Assembly (NCBI GenBank): GCA_015066205.1
Contig: SVOV01000014.1
Location: 1 to 56,195 of the forward strand
Direction: 5' to 3'
DNA: 56,195 nt
Source: Oscillospiraceae bacterium
Lineage (GTDB): Bacteria; Bacillota; Clostridia; Oscillospirales; Acutalibacteraceae
In this document: positions 1 through 8,141 of the stretch, piece by piece
Numbering within the stretch: position 1 is the stretch's first letter
Layout of the letters: each line of letters starts with the position of its first letter
Made by a program: the position numbers and the translations under genes
Notes under the pieces: generated by a model
Told to the model about the DNA's origin: nothing
The model's input: the letters and a program-made list of their open reading frames with translations, nothing else
The model's database searches: none

Positions 1-5
1 TTTTA

Positions 6-128
6 AGGGTAGCAAGTAACAATCTTACGCGGTTGGCAGTCGTAATTACGCGTTGACGCGTTCGGCGAGGAATAGAGGGCTATGCCCGTATGTGAAAAAC
101 CACCCGCTTGGCGGGTGGATGTTTATTG
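6..128. repeat. Left terminal inverted repeat (123 bp)
   Basis: Positions 6-128 are the exact reverse complement of 56073-56195, so the window begins and ends with the same 123-bp sequence in opposite orientation. The unit contains small foldbacks: GGGC-TAT-GCCC near 78-88 and a strong hairpin with stem CACCCGC/GCGGGTG near 101-117. Compact imperfect hairpins like these are typical of subterminal regions of IS200/IS605-type elements, but no transposase is present here, so that link is only a guess. The most likely reading is a dispersed repeat at which the assembly stopped. Confidence 0.85.
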
Positions 129-180
129 ACTTTTGAAAAATCTTATCCTTATTTAAAAATTTACACAAAAATTCGAGAAT

Positions 181-360
181 GATGTCGGCACGGGAGTGCC
201 GGATAAAAAGTTTTGCTTGAGCTTTTTCAAAAGCTCACGGTGTCAAGAGGCAGAGCCTCTTGTCGCACTCCGCAGAGTGCGAAATTCTTAACACTCCAAA
301 AGCGCAGGAAAGTTTTTAAGAAGTCCCTCGCAGGGGGGGGCTTAAGTGCGAAGCACTATG
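181..360 (+). repeat. Multi-hairpin element, copy 1
   Basis: This is the divergent first copy of a roughly 200-nt element also found at 55579-55806 and 55846-56073. It holds consecutive hairpins: CGGCAC/GTGCCG, GAGCTTTT/AAAAGCTC, CAAGAGGC/GCCTCTTG, CGCACTC/GAGTGCG and a weaker final pair before a short GTGC/GCAC hairpin. The fourth stem differs from the other copies (CGCTGTC/GACAGCG) by two compensated base pairs. Together with the terminal repeat it fills the otherwise gene-free 1-412 interval. No coding potential is apparent. Confidence 0.75.
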
Positions 361-374
361 CATTTGTTTTTTAA

Positions 375-405
375 TAAAAAAATCCCGTATCCTGTGATAC
401 GGGAA
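375..405 (-). terminator. Rho-independent terminator of rplU-prp-rpmA
   Basis: On the minus strand an 8-bp stem CCCGTATC/GATACGGG with an ACAG loop is followed by a run of T (A-run at 376-382 on the plus strand). It starts 10 bp after the rpmA stop codon. Confidence 0.85.
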
Positions 406-412
406 ATTTTTG

Positions 413-691
413 TTAGTTGCTGTAAACGCTGACCTTTTTACGGTCCTTGCCAAGACGTTCAAACTTTACTTTTCCGTCGATAAGAGCGAAAAGTGTGTCG
501 TCAGAGCCTTTGCCTACATTGTTGCCGGGGTGGATGTGTGTTCCACGCTGACGAACGATGATAGTACCTGCATTAACGAACTGACCGTCACTTCTCTTTG
601 TACCGAGTCTCTTGGATTCAGAGTCACGGCCGTTACGGGTTGAACCCATACCTTTTTTATGAGCGAAAAGCTGAATGTTTATCTTAAGCAT
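413..691 (-). CDS. rpmA: Ribosomal protein bL27 with cleavable N-terminal extension
   Basis: This 92-residue protein is large-subunit ribosomal protein bL27, whose N-terminus reaches towards the peptidyl transferase centre. The body matches the family closely ([17 protein letters not shown], then [10 protein letters not shown] and HPG). It starts with [14 protein letters not shown], the extension found in Firmicutes, which must be removed by the Prp protease before the ribosome is functional. By analogy with Staphylococcus aureus the cut would fall between Phe9 and Ala10. The prp gene lies directly upstream, 3 nt away, in the usual rplU-prp-rpmA operon. Identification is secure; the cleavage position is inferred from the family. 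Confidence 0.98.
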   Translation of the reverse strand: MLKINIQLFAHKKGMGSTRNGRDSESKRLGTKRSDGQFVNAGTIIVRQRGTHIHPGNNVGKGSDDTLFALIDGKVKFERLGKDRKKVSVYSN

Positions 692-694
692 TAC

Positions 695-1000
695 TTACAC
701 CTCCGTTGTTACTGTGACATAATCGGGATAATCCTTTGACAGCTCCTCAAGATGAAGAAGAAGCCCTCTTATTATATCCCTTGCGGCACTGTTGCCGCTG
801 ACTTTGAACTGTAAATATCCGTCTTTTACCTTGACTGAGCCTTTTTCTCCGAGAATCTCCGTTACGGTGTTGACTGCCATATATGCTGCAGATGAAACTG
901 CCGCGCACACTATGTCTTCACCCGCCTCGGCAAATCCCGAATGACCCTTTACGGTAAAGGAAGCGGAATCTTCACGGATACAAAATGATGCTTTGACCAT
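695..1000 (-). CDS. prp: Ribosomal-processing cysteine protease Prp
   Basis: This 101-residue protein belongs to the Prp (YsxB/DUF464) family, a small cysteine protease that trims the N-terminal extension of bL27. The catalytic pair is visible: His20 in GHSGFAEAG and Cys32 in DIVCAAVS, at the family's usual spacing. Its start codon overlaps the rplU stop by one base (TAATG), indicating translational coupling, and rpmA follows after 3 nt. The substrate extension is present in the neighbouring bL27, so enzyme and target occur together. Confidence 0.95.
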   Translation of the reverse strand: MVKASFCIREDSASFTVKGHSGFAEAGEDIVCAAVSSAAYMAVNTVTEILGEKGSVKVKDGYLQFKVSGNSAARDIIRGLLLHLEELSKDYPDYVTVTTEV

Positions 1001-1311
1001 TATGCGTTGATAGTTGCGATTTCAACCTTTGTGTAGGGCTGTCTGTGACCGAGCTTTCTCTTCTCGTTCTTCTTGGGCTTGTAAGTCATAACGGTGATCT
1101 TCTTTGCTTTGCCGTTCTTGAGAACCTTAGCGTTGACTGTAGCACCTTCAACATAGGGAGCGCCTACCTTGATGCCGTCGTCGCCTGCAACTGCGATAAC
1201 CTTATCAAATACAACCTCGCTGTCACTTTCAATGTCAAGCTTTTCGATAAAAACAACATCGCCTGCTTCTACCTTATACTGCTTACCGCCTGTTTCGATA
1301 ATTGCGTACAT
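1000..1311 (-). CDS. rplU: Ribosomal protein bL21
   Basis: This 103-residue protein is large-subunit protein bL21. It shows the family start [18 protein letters not shown] and the conserved C-terminal [19 protein letters not shown] stretch, which contacts 23S rRNA. It is the first gene of the rplU-prp-rpmA operon, preceded by a structured leader and a strong sigma-A-type promoter. Length and context are standard. Confidence 0.98.
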   Translation of the reverse strand: MYAIIETGGKQYKVEAGDVVFIEKLDIESDSEVVFDKVIAVAGDDGIKVGAPYVEGATVNAKVLKNGKAKKITVMTYKPKKNEKRKLGHRQPYTKVEIATINA

Positions 1312-1314
1312 TGA

Positions 1315-1384
1315 TGTTTTCTCCTTTATAAGTCTCGCTACGCAAGGTGGGAAATCCTCTTTAGACCTTGAATATGCGGCTTAA
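1315..1384 (-). promoter_or_regulatory. L21 leader-type structured 5' UTR
   Basis: On the minus strand the transcribed leader between promoter and rplU contains a CAAGGT/ACCTTG stem enclosing CTAAAGAGGATTTCCC, followed by GCGTAGCGAGA and an AAAGGAG ribosome binding site. This matches the remembered pattern of the Firmicutes L21 leader RNA, thought to give feedback control of the operon by L21. The assignment rests on position and on the GGTCTAAAGAGGATT core; a covariance model search was not possible. Confidence 0.65.
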
Positions 1385-1386
1385 GT

Positions 1387-1415
1387 ATAATACCATAACG
1401 AAAGAAAACTGTCAA
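1387..1415 (-). promoter_or_regulatory. Sigma-A promoter of rplU operon
   Basis: On the minus strand TTGACA (1410-1415) and TATTAT (1387-1392) are separated by exactly 17 bp. It drives the L21 leader and rplU-prp-rpmA. Confidence 0.85.
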
Positions 1416-1490
1416 TAGTTTAATTTATATAAATAAAGGGCTCTCTTAAAATAAAAAATATTACAAACTGTTAAAATCTTGCGGGAGATA

Positions 1491-1519
1491 TTGTAATTTG
1501 CTTTGTTTTCTTATATAAT
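1491..1519 (+). promoter_or_regulatory. Sigma-A promoter of LCP-galE-CDF operon
   Basis: TTGTAA (1491-1496) and TATAAT (1514-1519) have a 17-bp spacer and lie just upstream of the LCP-like gene, diverging from the rplU promoter. Confidence 0.75.
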
Positions 1520-1539
1520 ATCAAGGCAAAGGTGTGAAC

Positions 1540-2403
1540 TTGAAAATGAACAAAAAGGATGTTCTTAATTTTGCCCCCGAGGGTGAAAAAAGAAGACGCA
1601 GTGTGCCGGGCTATGTAAAGGTCATAGTATTTCTGTGCATTGCGGCATTTATAGGCTCTGTATTTATAATTCTCGCCGTCAACGATTTTGATATCGGTAA
1701 GGCGCTCGGTGCAAGAGAGGCCGAGGAGGAAATAACCGAGGAGGAGACCACGGCCCAAGCCAATGAAACTCTTCTTGATACGGCGCTTACGGATGCCGTT
1801 ACATTTCTTCTGATATGCTCCGAGGAAAAGGAGCTTACCTTCTGTCAGCTTGTGAGTGTTGATGTGAAGGCAAATAAGATAAGAATAAAGCCCATTCCTC
1901 CCGATTATACCCTTGAGACCTCTTCGGGTCAGGAAAGTGTGGCTGAAATATTCAGAAGCCGTTCAAAGAGTGTTTTTGCGGCATCATTTTCCTCAAGAAA
2001 TATCAACATAAAAAAATATGTTCATATAACCGAGGACAATTTCAAAAGGCTTATGGCAAAAATGGGAACCGTTCCTGTTGAAATAGGCGGTTACTACGAA
2101 TTCAATGTGGATGCGGTCAGATATACCTTTGAGCCCGGAGTTCAGAATATGACCTCCGATATGCTTCTCAAGTATATGAAATTTGCCGAAGAGGGCGAAG
2201 CGAAGCTCCGTCTTCAGGGCCACGCCGTCGCAGATGTGTTCAGACAGCATTTTACAAATGAAAATTACTCCAAGGGTGAGGAGCTCTTTTCAGAGCTTAT
2301 CAACCTTGTAGATACAAATATTACAGCATTCGACTACAATGCCGCAGCGGGTATTTTATCCCTGATGCTCTCGGGAGATACCGAAATTGCCGTTGTAAGC
2401 TGA
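1540..2403 (+). CDS. LCP-like membrane-anchored protein (degenerate)
   Basis: The protein has a basic cytoplasmic head, one membrane segment (about residues 25-47 from the TTG start), an acidic Thr/Glu linker and an extracellular domain with the layout of LytR-CpsA-Psr proteins, which attach glycopolymers to peptidoglycan. The domain looks eroded: the PRDT-type motif is replaced by PIPPDYT and the paired-arginine motif by FAEEGEAKLRLQG, so ligase activity is doubtful. Start choice is open: AAAGGTG precedes GTG 1534, TTG 1540 and ATG 1546; TTG has the best spacing and the same layout is used by the CDF gene at 3456. It heads an operon with galE, consistent with a cell-envelope role. It could instead be a nonenzymatic scaffold. 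Confidence 0.6.
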   Translation: MKMNKKDVLNFAPEGEKRRRSVPGYVKVIVFLCIAAFIGSVFIILAVNDFDIGKALGAREAEEEITEEETTAQANETLLDTALTDAVTFLLICSEEKELTFCQLVSVDVKANKIRIKPIPPDYTLETSSGQESVAEIFRSRSKSVFAASFSSRNINIKKYVHITEDNFKRLMAKMGTVPVEIGGYYEFNVDAVRYTFEPGVQNMTSDMLLKYMKFAEEGEAKLRLQGHAVADVFRQHFTNENYSKGEELFSELINLVDTNITAFDYNAAAGILSLMLSGDTEIAVVS

Positions 2404-2420
2404 ATGAAAGGAGATTAAAT

Positions 2421-3437
2421 ATGGCAGTACTTGTTACGGGCGGAGCAGGATATATCGGCTCCCAGACCTGCGTTCATCTTCTTGAAGCAGGCAAAGAAAT
2501 AGTTGTTATTGATAACTTTTCAAATTCCTCTCCCTTATCGTCTCAGGCGGTAAAGGAGATAACAGGCAAGGATTTCCCCGTTATCGAATGTGATATCAGG
2601 GATGAAGAGAAGCTGGGTGAGGTATTCTCTTCCTATAAGATAGAGGCTGTTATTCATTTTGCAGGTCTTAAGGCGGTAGGCGAGTCCTGTCAGAAGCCCC
2701 TTGAATATTATGACAACAATATCGGCGGAACGGTGAAGCTTCTTTCCGTTATGAAGAAATTCGGCGTCAAATGCATCGTATTTTCTTCCTCGGCTACCGT
2801 TTACGGCGAAAAGCATACCGCTCCCTTCAATGAAGAAATGGAGGTAGGCGGAACAACAAATCCCTACGGAACAACAAAGCTTTATATCGAGCAGATACTC
2901 CGTGACCTTTGTGCATCCGACAGCGAGTGGAGTGTATGTCTTCTCCGCTATTTCAATCCCATCGGTGCTCACGAAAGCGGAAAGATAGGCGAAGCTCCCA
3001 ACGGAATCCCCAATAACCTTATGCCCTATATTTCTCAGGTTGCCGTAGGTAAGAGAGAAAAGCTCTCCGTTTTCGGTGACGATTATGACACTCCCGACGG
3101 AACAGGCGTCAGAGATTATATCCATGTAGCCGACCTTGCCGACGGTCATGTAGTGGCTCTCGACAGAGCTCTCAGTGTCAAGGGCTGTGAGGTATATAAT
3201 CTCGGAACAGGCAAGGGTGTCAGCGTTCTTGACCTTGTAAAGGCATTTGAAGAGGCAACGGGAATAAAGATCCCCTATGTTATAGCTCCCCGCCGTCCCG
3301 GTGACATTGCAACCTCTTATGCGGACTGCAGCAAGGCAAAAAATGTTCTCGGCTGGGAAGCCAGAAGAGATGTCAGAAAGGCCTGCGAGGATACCTGGAA
3401 CTGGCAGAAAAACAATCCCGACGGCTTTACTAAATAA
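2421..3437 (+). CDS. galE: UDP-glucose 4-epimerase
   Basis: This 338-residue short-chain dehydrogenase interconverts UDP-galactose and UDP-glucose. The NAD-binding motif TGGAGYIG is at residues 6-13, the catalytic serine sits in SSSATVYG (Ser124) and the Tyr-Lys pair in NPYGTTK (Tyr149, Lys153). The length is that of bacterial GalE. A good AAAGGAG site precedes the ATG by 6 nt. It connects the galactosidases in this window (GH2, GH4) to glucose metabolism and also supplies UDP-galactose for envelope glycans, in keeping with the LCP-like neighbour. Confidence 0.96.
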   Translation: MAVLVTGGAGYIGSQTCVHLLEAGKEIVVIDNFSNSSPLSSQAVKEITGKDFPVIECDIRDEEKLGEVFSSYKIEAVIHFAGLKAVGESCQKPLEYYDNNIGGTVKLLSVMKKFGVKCIVFSSSATVYGEKHTAPFNEEMEVGGTTNPYGTTKLYIEQILRDLCASDSEWSVCLLRYFNPIGAHESGKIGEAPNGIPNNLMPYISQVAVGKREKLSVFGDDYDTPDGTGVRDYIHVADLADGHVVALDRALSVKGCEVYNLGTGKGVSVLDLVKAFEEATGIKIPYVIAPRRPGDIATSYADCSKAKNVLGWEARRDVRKACEDTWNWQKNNPDGFTK

Positions 3438-3455
3438 TTGAAAAGGTGAATAAAC

Positions 3456-4625
3456 TTGATAAAGCTCCTCTCGAAACTCTTTGTTAAAGAAAATGAAAGC
3501 GGGGAAGTGCTTCGTCAGAAATACGGAATGATATGCTCGGGAGCGGGTATTGCTCTCAACATACTGTTATTCATCATAAAGTTTACGGCAGGCTCCCTTT
3601 CGGGAGCCATTTCCGTTACTGCGGATGCTTTCAACAATCTTTCCGACTCGGGCTCTTCTCTCATAACAATGTTCGGCTTCCGTATGGCTTCAAAGAAGCC
3701 CGACCCCGAGCACCCCTTCGGCCACGGCAGAATAGAATACCTCTCGGGAATTGCCGTGTCCATTCTTATTGTCCTTATGGGCTTTGAGCTTCTCACAAGC
3801 TCCTTTGATAAAATAATGAATCCCGCTTCTCCCGAAACGGGTGCTGTTGTATTTGTCATCCTTGCTGTCAGTATTGCGGTGAAATTCTATATGTTCCTTT
3901 ACAACAGAAAATACGGCAAGGTATGTAATTCCGCCGCTATGAAGGCAACGGCTACAGACTGCCTTTCGGATATGATATCAACTGCAGTTGTTTTTATTTC
4001 TATGATAATCACACATTTCACCAATGTGAACATAGATGCCTACTGCGGTCTTGCCGTATCCCTCTTTATCCTCTGGGCAGGTCTGAAATCAGCCTATGAG
4101 ACCGTAGGCCCTCTTCTCGGTCAGCCTCCCGAAAAGGAATTTGTCGAGGAAATTGAAAGAATAGTTACGGCGGGCAAGGATATTATAGGTATCCACGACC
4201 TTATTGTCCACGACTACGGACCGGGAAGAAGAATTATTTCTCTTCACGCCGAGGTGCCCGCAAGCGGAGATATTCTTGATATCCACGATGAAATCGATAA
4301 TCTCGAAAGAGAGCTCAGCGATAAGCTCGGCTGTATTGCGGTCATTCATATGGACCCCATACAGACGGACAACGAAAATGTGACCCGCCTTAAGGAAATT
4401 GCGGAAAATGCCTGTAAGAGGGTCTATGAAAATATGCATCTGCACGATTTCAGAATCGTTGAGGGCAACACCCACACAAATCTTATCTTTGATGTTGTTG
4501 TTCCCCATGGCTTTAAGATGACCGATTCCGAAATAAAAAAGAGGATTCAGGAAGAAATAAAAGCCGAAGACGAAAGCCTGTTCACGGTCGTAACCGTTGA
4601 TAAGAACTTTACAATGAACGAATAA
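3456..4625 (+). CDS. Cation diffusion facilitator family metal exporter
   Basis: This 389-residue protein is a CDF transporter, a proton-coupled exporter of divalent metals such as Zn, Fe or Mn. It has the six-helix core, a cytoplasmic HPFGHGRIEYLSG loop (residues 86-98), a first metal-site segment DAFNNLSD (57-64) and a second TDCLSD motif near 168-173. The usual His of the first site is Asn here, which may alter metal choice. The C-terminal cytoplasmic domain (HDLIVHDYGPGRR, HMDP) is followed by a second beta-alpha region, making it longer than FieF. The start is TTG, supported by AAAAGGTG 7 nt upstream and no nearby ATG. It is the last gene of the operon. Confidence 0.9.
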   Translation: MIKLLSKLFVKENESGEVLRQKYGMICSGAGIALNILLFIIKFTAGSLSGAISVTADAFNNLSDSGSSLITMFGFRMASKKPDPEHPFGHGRIEYLSGIAVSILIVLMGFELLTSSFDKIMNPASPETGAVVFVILAVSIAVKFYMFLYNRKYGKVCNSAAMKATATDCLSDMISTAVVFISMIITHFTNVNIDAYCGLAVSLFILWAGLKSAYETVGPLLGQPPEKEFVEEIERIVTAGKDIIGIHDLIVHDYGPGRRIISLHAEVPASGDILDIHDEIDNLERELSDKLGCIAVIHMDPIQTDNENVTRLKEIAENACKRVYENMHLHDFRIVEGNTHTNLIFDVVVPHGFKMTDSEIKKRIQEEIKAEDESLFTVVTVDKNFTMNE

Positions 4626-4626
4626 C

Positions 4627-4815
4627 GGCTCTGCGAAGATCGGAGGTCGGAGTTATATAAGGAAAACACTTCGTGTCTTATTCCGCTTACGCTTATGCGG
4701 GAGCGAAAACCGCTCCCCTACGGGTGAGTCGCTTCTTCTGTCGGAGAGGAGGGGGCTTCCCTCCCGAGATAAAAAGTTCGGCGGTGCTTTCTCCGAATTC
4801 CGAAGTCCGAAATCC
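4627..4815. repeat. Intergenic G-rich foldback plus CCGAATTCCG repeat
   Basis: The gene-free interval 4626-4923 holds a hairpin-rich repeat. GGGAGCGG-type and CCGCTCCCCTACGG sequences near 4698-4724 are the reverse orientation of the element at 27351-27423, followed by a GGGAGG/CCTCCC foldback near 4745-4768. At 4790-4815 lies CTCCGAATTCCGAAGTCCG, a short relative of the minisatellite at 8876-9105. An imperfect GAAAACACTTCGTGT stretch is also present. No gene is seen. Confidence 0.6.
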
Positions 4816-4860
4816 TAATTGTTTTCCGACATTTGGCGGAAAAATTGTTTGTTTGTTCTA

Positions 4861-4889
4861 TTGAATTACGGTTCGCTTTAGTGTATAAT
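4861..4889 (+). promoter_or_regulatory. Sigma-A promoter of SGNH hydrolase gene
   Basis: TTGAAT (4861-4866) and TATAAT (4884-4889) are separated by 17 bp, 35 bp before the start codon. Confidence 0.75.
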
Positions 4890-4923
4890 GTATATAATTT
4901 GATTAAAAAGGGAAGAGCTTCGG

Positions 4924-6726
4924 ATGAAAAAGTTTTCTAAATTACTCTCAATACTTCTGGCACTTGTTATTTTTGTTTCCCCTATGGGCGGATTTTTCAG
5001 CATAAAAGCCGAGGCGGCAAGCAGCTGGGTCAGCTCCTGGGCTACCAGTATGGTTGACTCTGCCATCACTCTCGCAAGTCTTAATCTTCAGGATCTTATC
5101 CCCGCAAGGAGCACCATAAGAATTGAGCTTAAGGTCACAACGGGCGGTGAGAAGCTCCGTCTGAAGTTCTCAAATGAATACGGTGCCGCTCCCATTACAA
5201 TAAGTGAGGCAACTGTTGCAAAGACAGTGGGTTCCGGCAAAGCGGACATTGACGAAAAAACAGCAACGGGACTTACCTTTAACAAGGGAAGCAGATCGGT
5301 TTCGATCCCCGCAGGACAGACAATATGGTCAGACCCCGTTGATTTCAAGACAGAGGCTCTTGATGCTCTCAGTGTCAGCCTTTACTTTGAAAACACCACA
5401 TATATCACATCGGCAGGGCTTTCCAATGCAAGAACCTATCTCGGTCTTCGTTCAATCTTCAGAGAGGATGTTTCCCAGTGCTATGCTGCGGACATCTACA
5501 GCGCAAGAGAAATTACCATAGGCTCGGGAACCATTACATATCACACAACTCCCTTCCTTGCAGAAATTGATACCCTTGTACCCGCAGGCTCAACGGATGT
5601 TGCCGTATTTATCGGTGACTCCACCCTTGTTAATGATACCTACTATTACTTTGCAGAAAAGCTTGTAAAGGCAGGCTACAAAAATATAAGCGTTGTCAAC
5701 GAGGCTGTTATCGGTAACAAGCTTCTCAGTGACGGAACGGGTATTATTGGAAATCTTTACGGCGATGCTCTTATTGACCGCTTTGAGAGAGATGCTCTTA
5801 ATATTTCGGGTGTCAAATATATTTTCGTAAAGATCGGTCTTAACGATATTCTCCATCAGTTCTCAAAATCAATGGGCGACAGCGTTCCCCATTATTCCGC
5901 AAAGGCCATAATCAACGGCTATAAGACCCTTGTTGAAAGAGCCCACGCTAAGGGAATCAAGATATATTTCTTCACAAAGTCCCCCTGGAAGGGCTATGAG
6001 AGAGAATTCCTCGGACAGACGGGCGATGTTGTCTGGAACAAGGAAATGCAGGATATGTGCGATTCTCTTGACAGATGGATAAAGACAAATGATATGGCTG
6101 ACGGTTATATTGACTGCTCGCCTCTTGCAAATCCCGCTGATGAATATGCCCTTTGCCCCTCCTTTACTCCCGACGGCGCTCATCTTACTCCCATTGCCTC
6201 CGTGGCTCTCGCTGATCTTATCCCCGTATCCTTTGTGGGCGTTGATAAGAAAATAAGAAGCTCTGCGCTTCTTCATAATGTTGACCCCTATAAGGAGAAA
6301 AAGCAGATAATCTATGACCTTGAGCATCCCACGGAAAAGGAGACCGAGCCCGCTCCCGAGGAGAGCACAACAAAGAAGCCCTCTGAAAACACAACAAGAC
6401 CTCCTGAAGCTACAACCAACAGGGAAGAGAGCACGACCGCACAGAATTCCGGCTCTGCTTCAACTACTGTTCCGAGTGTTGAAAGCACCACCTTCCCCCA
6501 GTATATTCCCCCCGAAAATGTAACGGTTCCCGTAATTTCAAAGCCTCAGGGCGGAAATACGGGCGCACAGATAACCCCCGATTATAATATTTCGGACACC
6601 GTTCCCGAAACCATCGGAAACGGCGCTCCCATAGCATTTATGCTTGTTCTCTTTACCGTAGTTATAGTTGCGGGCGCTGTAGTTTTCCTTACTCTTACGA
6701 GAAAAAATGAGGAAGAATTTGAATAA
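4924..6726 (+). CDS. Membrane-anchored SGNH/GDSL hydrolase
   Basis: A 600-residue exported esterase-type protein. It has a signal peptide (residues 1-32), a beta-rich domain (about 35-215) and an SGNH domain. The four blocks are readable: Ser233 in FIGDST, Gly264/Asn265 in AVIGN, Asn307 in GLND, and Asp417/His420 in PDGAHL. A Thr/Pro/Glu-rich spacer (about 465-565) leads to a C-terminal membrane helix (568-592) and a short charged tail, so the catalytic part would project from the cell surface. Such enzymes often remove acetyl groups from carbohydrates; the substrate cannot be told from sequence. It is monocistronic, with its own promoter and terminator. Confidence 0.9.
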   Translation: MKKFSKLLSILLALVIFVSPMGGFFSIKAEAASSWVSSWATSMVDSAITLASLNLQDLIPARSTIRIELKVTTGGEKLRLKFSNEYGAAPITISEATVAKTVGSGKADIDEKTATGLTFNKGSRSVSIPAGQTIWSDPVDFKTEALDALSVSLYFENTTYITSAGLSNARTYLGLRSIFREDVSQCYAADIYSAREITIGSGTITYHTTPFLAEIDTLVPAGSTDVAVFIGDSTLVNDTYYYFAEKLVKAGYKNISVVNEAVIGNKLLSDGTGIIGNLYGDALIDRFERDALNISGVKYIFVKIGLNDILHQFSKSMGDSVPHYSAKAIINGYKTLVERAHAKGIKIYFFTKSPWKGYEREFLGQTGDVVWNKEMQDMCDSLDRWIKTNDMADGYIDCSPLANPADEYALCPSFTPDGAHLTPIASVALADLIPVSFVGVDKKIRSSALLHNVDPYKEKKQIIYDLEHPTEKETEPAPEESTTKKPSENTTRPPEATTNREESTTAQNSGSASTTVPSVESTTFPQYIPPENVTVPVISKPQGGNTGAQITPDYNISDTVPETIGNGAPIAFMLVLFTVVIVAGAVVFLTLTRKNEEEFE

Positions 6727-6759
6727 TTACTTGACGGATAGAATAACTTAAAGTAAACT

Positions 6760-6795
6760 AAAGTCATAGGCTTCGGTCTATGACTTTAAATTTTT
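6760..6795 (+). terminator. Rho-independent terminator
   Basis: A 10-bp stem AAAGTCATAG/CTATGACTTT is followed by AAATTTTT. It separates the SGNH hydrolase gene from the GH4 gene. Confidence 0.75.
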
Positions 6796-6814
6796 CCTAC
6801 GGGAGGTAAATGTG

Positions 6815-8134
6815 ATGAAAATAACCTTTATGGGTGCAGGCAGCACCGTATTTGCAAAGAATGTTTTAGGCGATGTTCTTATGACACCCGCTCTTCGCGA
6901 ATGTGAGATATCTCTTTATGATATCGACGGCCAGCGTCTTGAGGAATCATATATTATGATTTCTGCTCTTAATAAGAATATCAACGAATCAAGAGCAGTT
7001 GTTACAAAGCACCTCGGTGTTGAAAACAGAAAGGAAGCATTGAGAAATGCCAATTTCGTTGTAAACGCAATTCAGGTCGGTCTTTATGACCCCTGTACCA
7101 TAATCGATTTTGAGGTGCCCAAGAAATACGGCCTGCGTCAGACAATTGCCGACTCCAACGGCATCGGCGGTATTTTCAGAGCTCTCCGTACAATTCCCGT
7201 ATTAAAGGATTTTGCAGAGGATATGGCAGAGGTATGCCCCAATGCATATTTCCTTAACTATACAAATCCCATGGCTCAGCTTGCCGGCTATATGCAGAGA
7301 TTCACTCCCATTAAGACCGTAGGTCTTTGCCACAGCGTTCAGGGCTGCTCAAGAGGACTTCTCAACGGTCTCGGAATGGAATATAAGGAGCCCATCAGAG
7401 AAAAAATTGCAGGTATCAACCATATGGGCTGGCTTCTTGAAATTGAGGATGCAGACGGTAATGACCTCTATCCCGAAATCAGAAAAAGAGCTATTGATGT
7501 TCTTAACGGCGACCATACCGACAAGTATGACCTTGTAAGATATGAATACATCCGCCGCTTCGGATATTACTGCACAGAGTCAAGTGAGCATAACGCAGAA
7601 TACAATAACCTTTTCATCAAGGCAAAATATCCCGAGCTTATCGAAAGATATAATATTCCCCTTGATGAATACCCCCGCCGCTGTATAAATCAGATAGCCC
7701 GCTGGAAGGATGAAAGAAAGATCTATCTTACAGACGATGTAAAGCACGAGAGAACTCACGAATATGCTTCTTATATTATGGAAGCTATCACAACCGATAT
7801 GCCCTATAAGATAGGCGGTAATGTTATCAATAACGGCGTTATCGAAAATCTCCCCAGAGAAGCCTGTGTTGAGGTTGCCTGTCTTGTAAATAAGTACGGT
7901 ATTCAGCCCTGCTATCAGGGAAGACTTCCCGAGCAGCTTGCCGCAATGAACAGACTTATGATAAATGTTCATCTTCTTACCATTGAAGCAGCTGTTACTC
8001 TCAAGAAGGATGCTATCTATCAGGCAGCTCTTCTTGATCCTCATACCTCCTCCGAGCTTTCAATAGATGAGATCGTTGCTCTCTGCGATGACCTCATAGA
8101 AGCGCACGGAGACTATTTGCCTAAATATCATTAA
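6815..8134 (+). CDS. GH4 glycosidase, MelA-type alpha-galactosidase
   Basis: A 439-residue family 4 glycosidase, an enzyme class that cleaves by NAD- and metal-dependent redox chemistry. The Rossmann start ITFMGAGSTVFAKN binds NAD. NYTNPM (148-153) and the metal-binding GLCHSVQG (Cys172, His173) followed by INH (His203) are visible. CHSVQ is the signature of the alpha-galactosidase subgroup, as opposed to 6-phospho-beta-glucosidases. No signal peptide is present, so it acts on imported galactosides such as melibiose or raffinose fragments. ATG 6815 is preferred over the in-frame GTG 6812 because GGGAGG lies 8 nt before it. Substrate specificity is inferred from the motif. Confidence 0.9.
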   Translation: MKITFMGAGSTVFAKNVLGDVLMTPALRECEISLYDIDGQRLEESYIMISALNKNINESRAVVTKHLGVENRKEALRNANFVVNAIQVGLYDPCTIIDFEVPKKYGLRQTIADSNGIGGIFRALRTIPVLKDFAEDMAEVCPNAYFLNYTNPMAQLAGYMQRFTPIKTVGLCHSVQGCSRGLLNGLGMEYKEPIREKIAGINHMGWLLEIEDADGNDLYPEIRKRAIDVLNGDHTDKYDLVRYEYIRRFGYYCTESSEHNAEYNNLFIKAKYPELIERYNIPLDEYPRRCINQIARWKDERKIYLTDDVKHERTHEYASYIMEAITTDMPYKIGGNVINNGVIENLPREACVEVACLVNKYGIQPCYQGRLPEQLAAMNRLMINVHLLTIEAAVTLKKDAIYQAALLDPHTSSELSIDEIVALCDDLIEAHGDYLPKYH

Positions 8135-8141
8135 AAAATCC

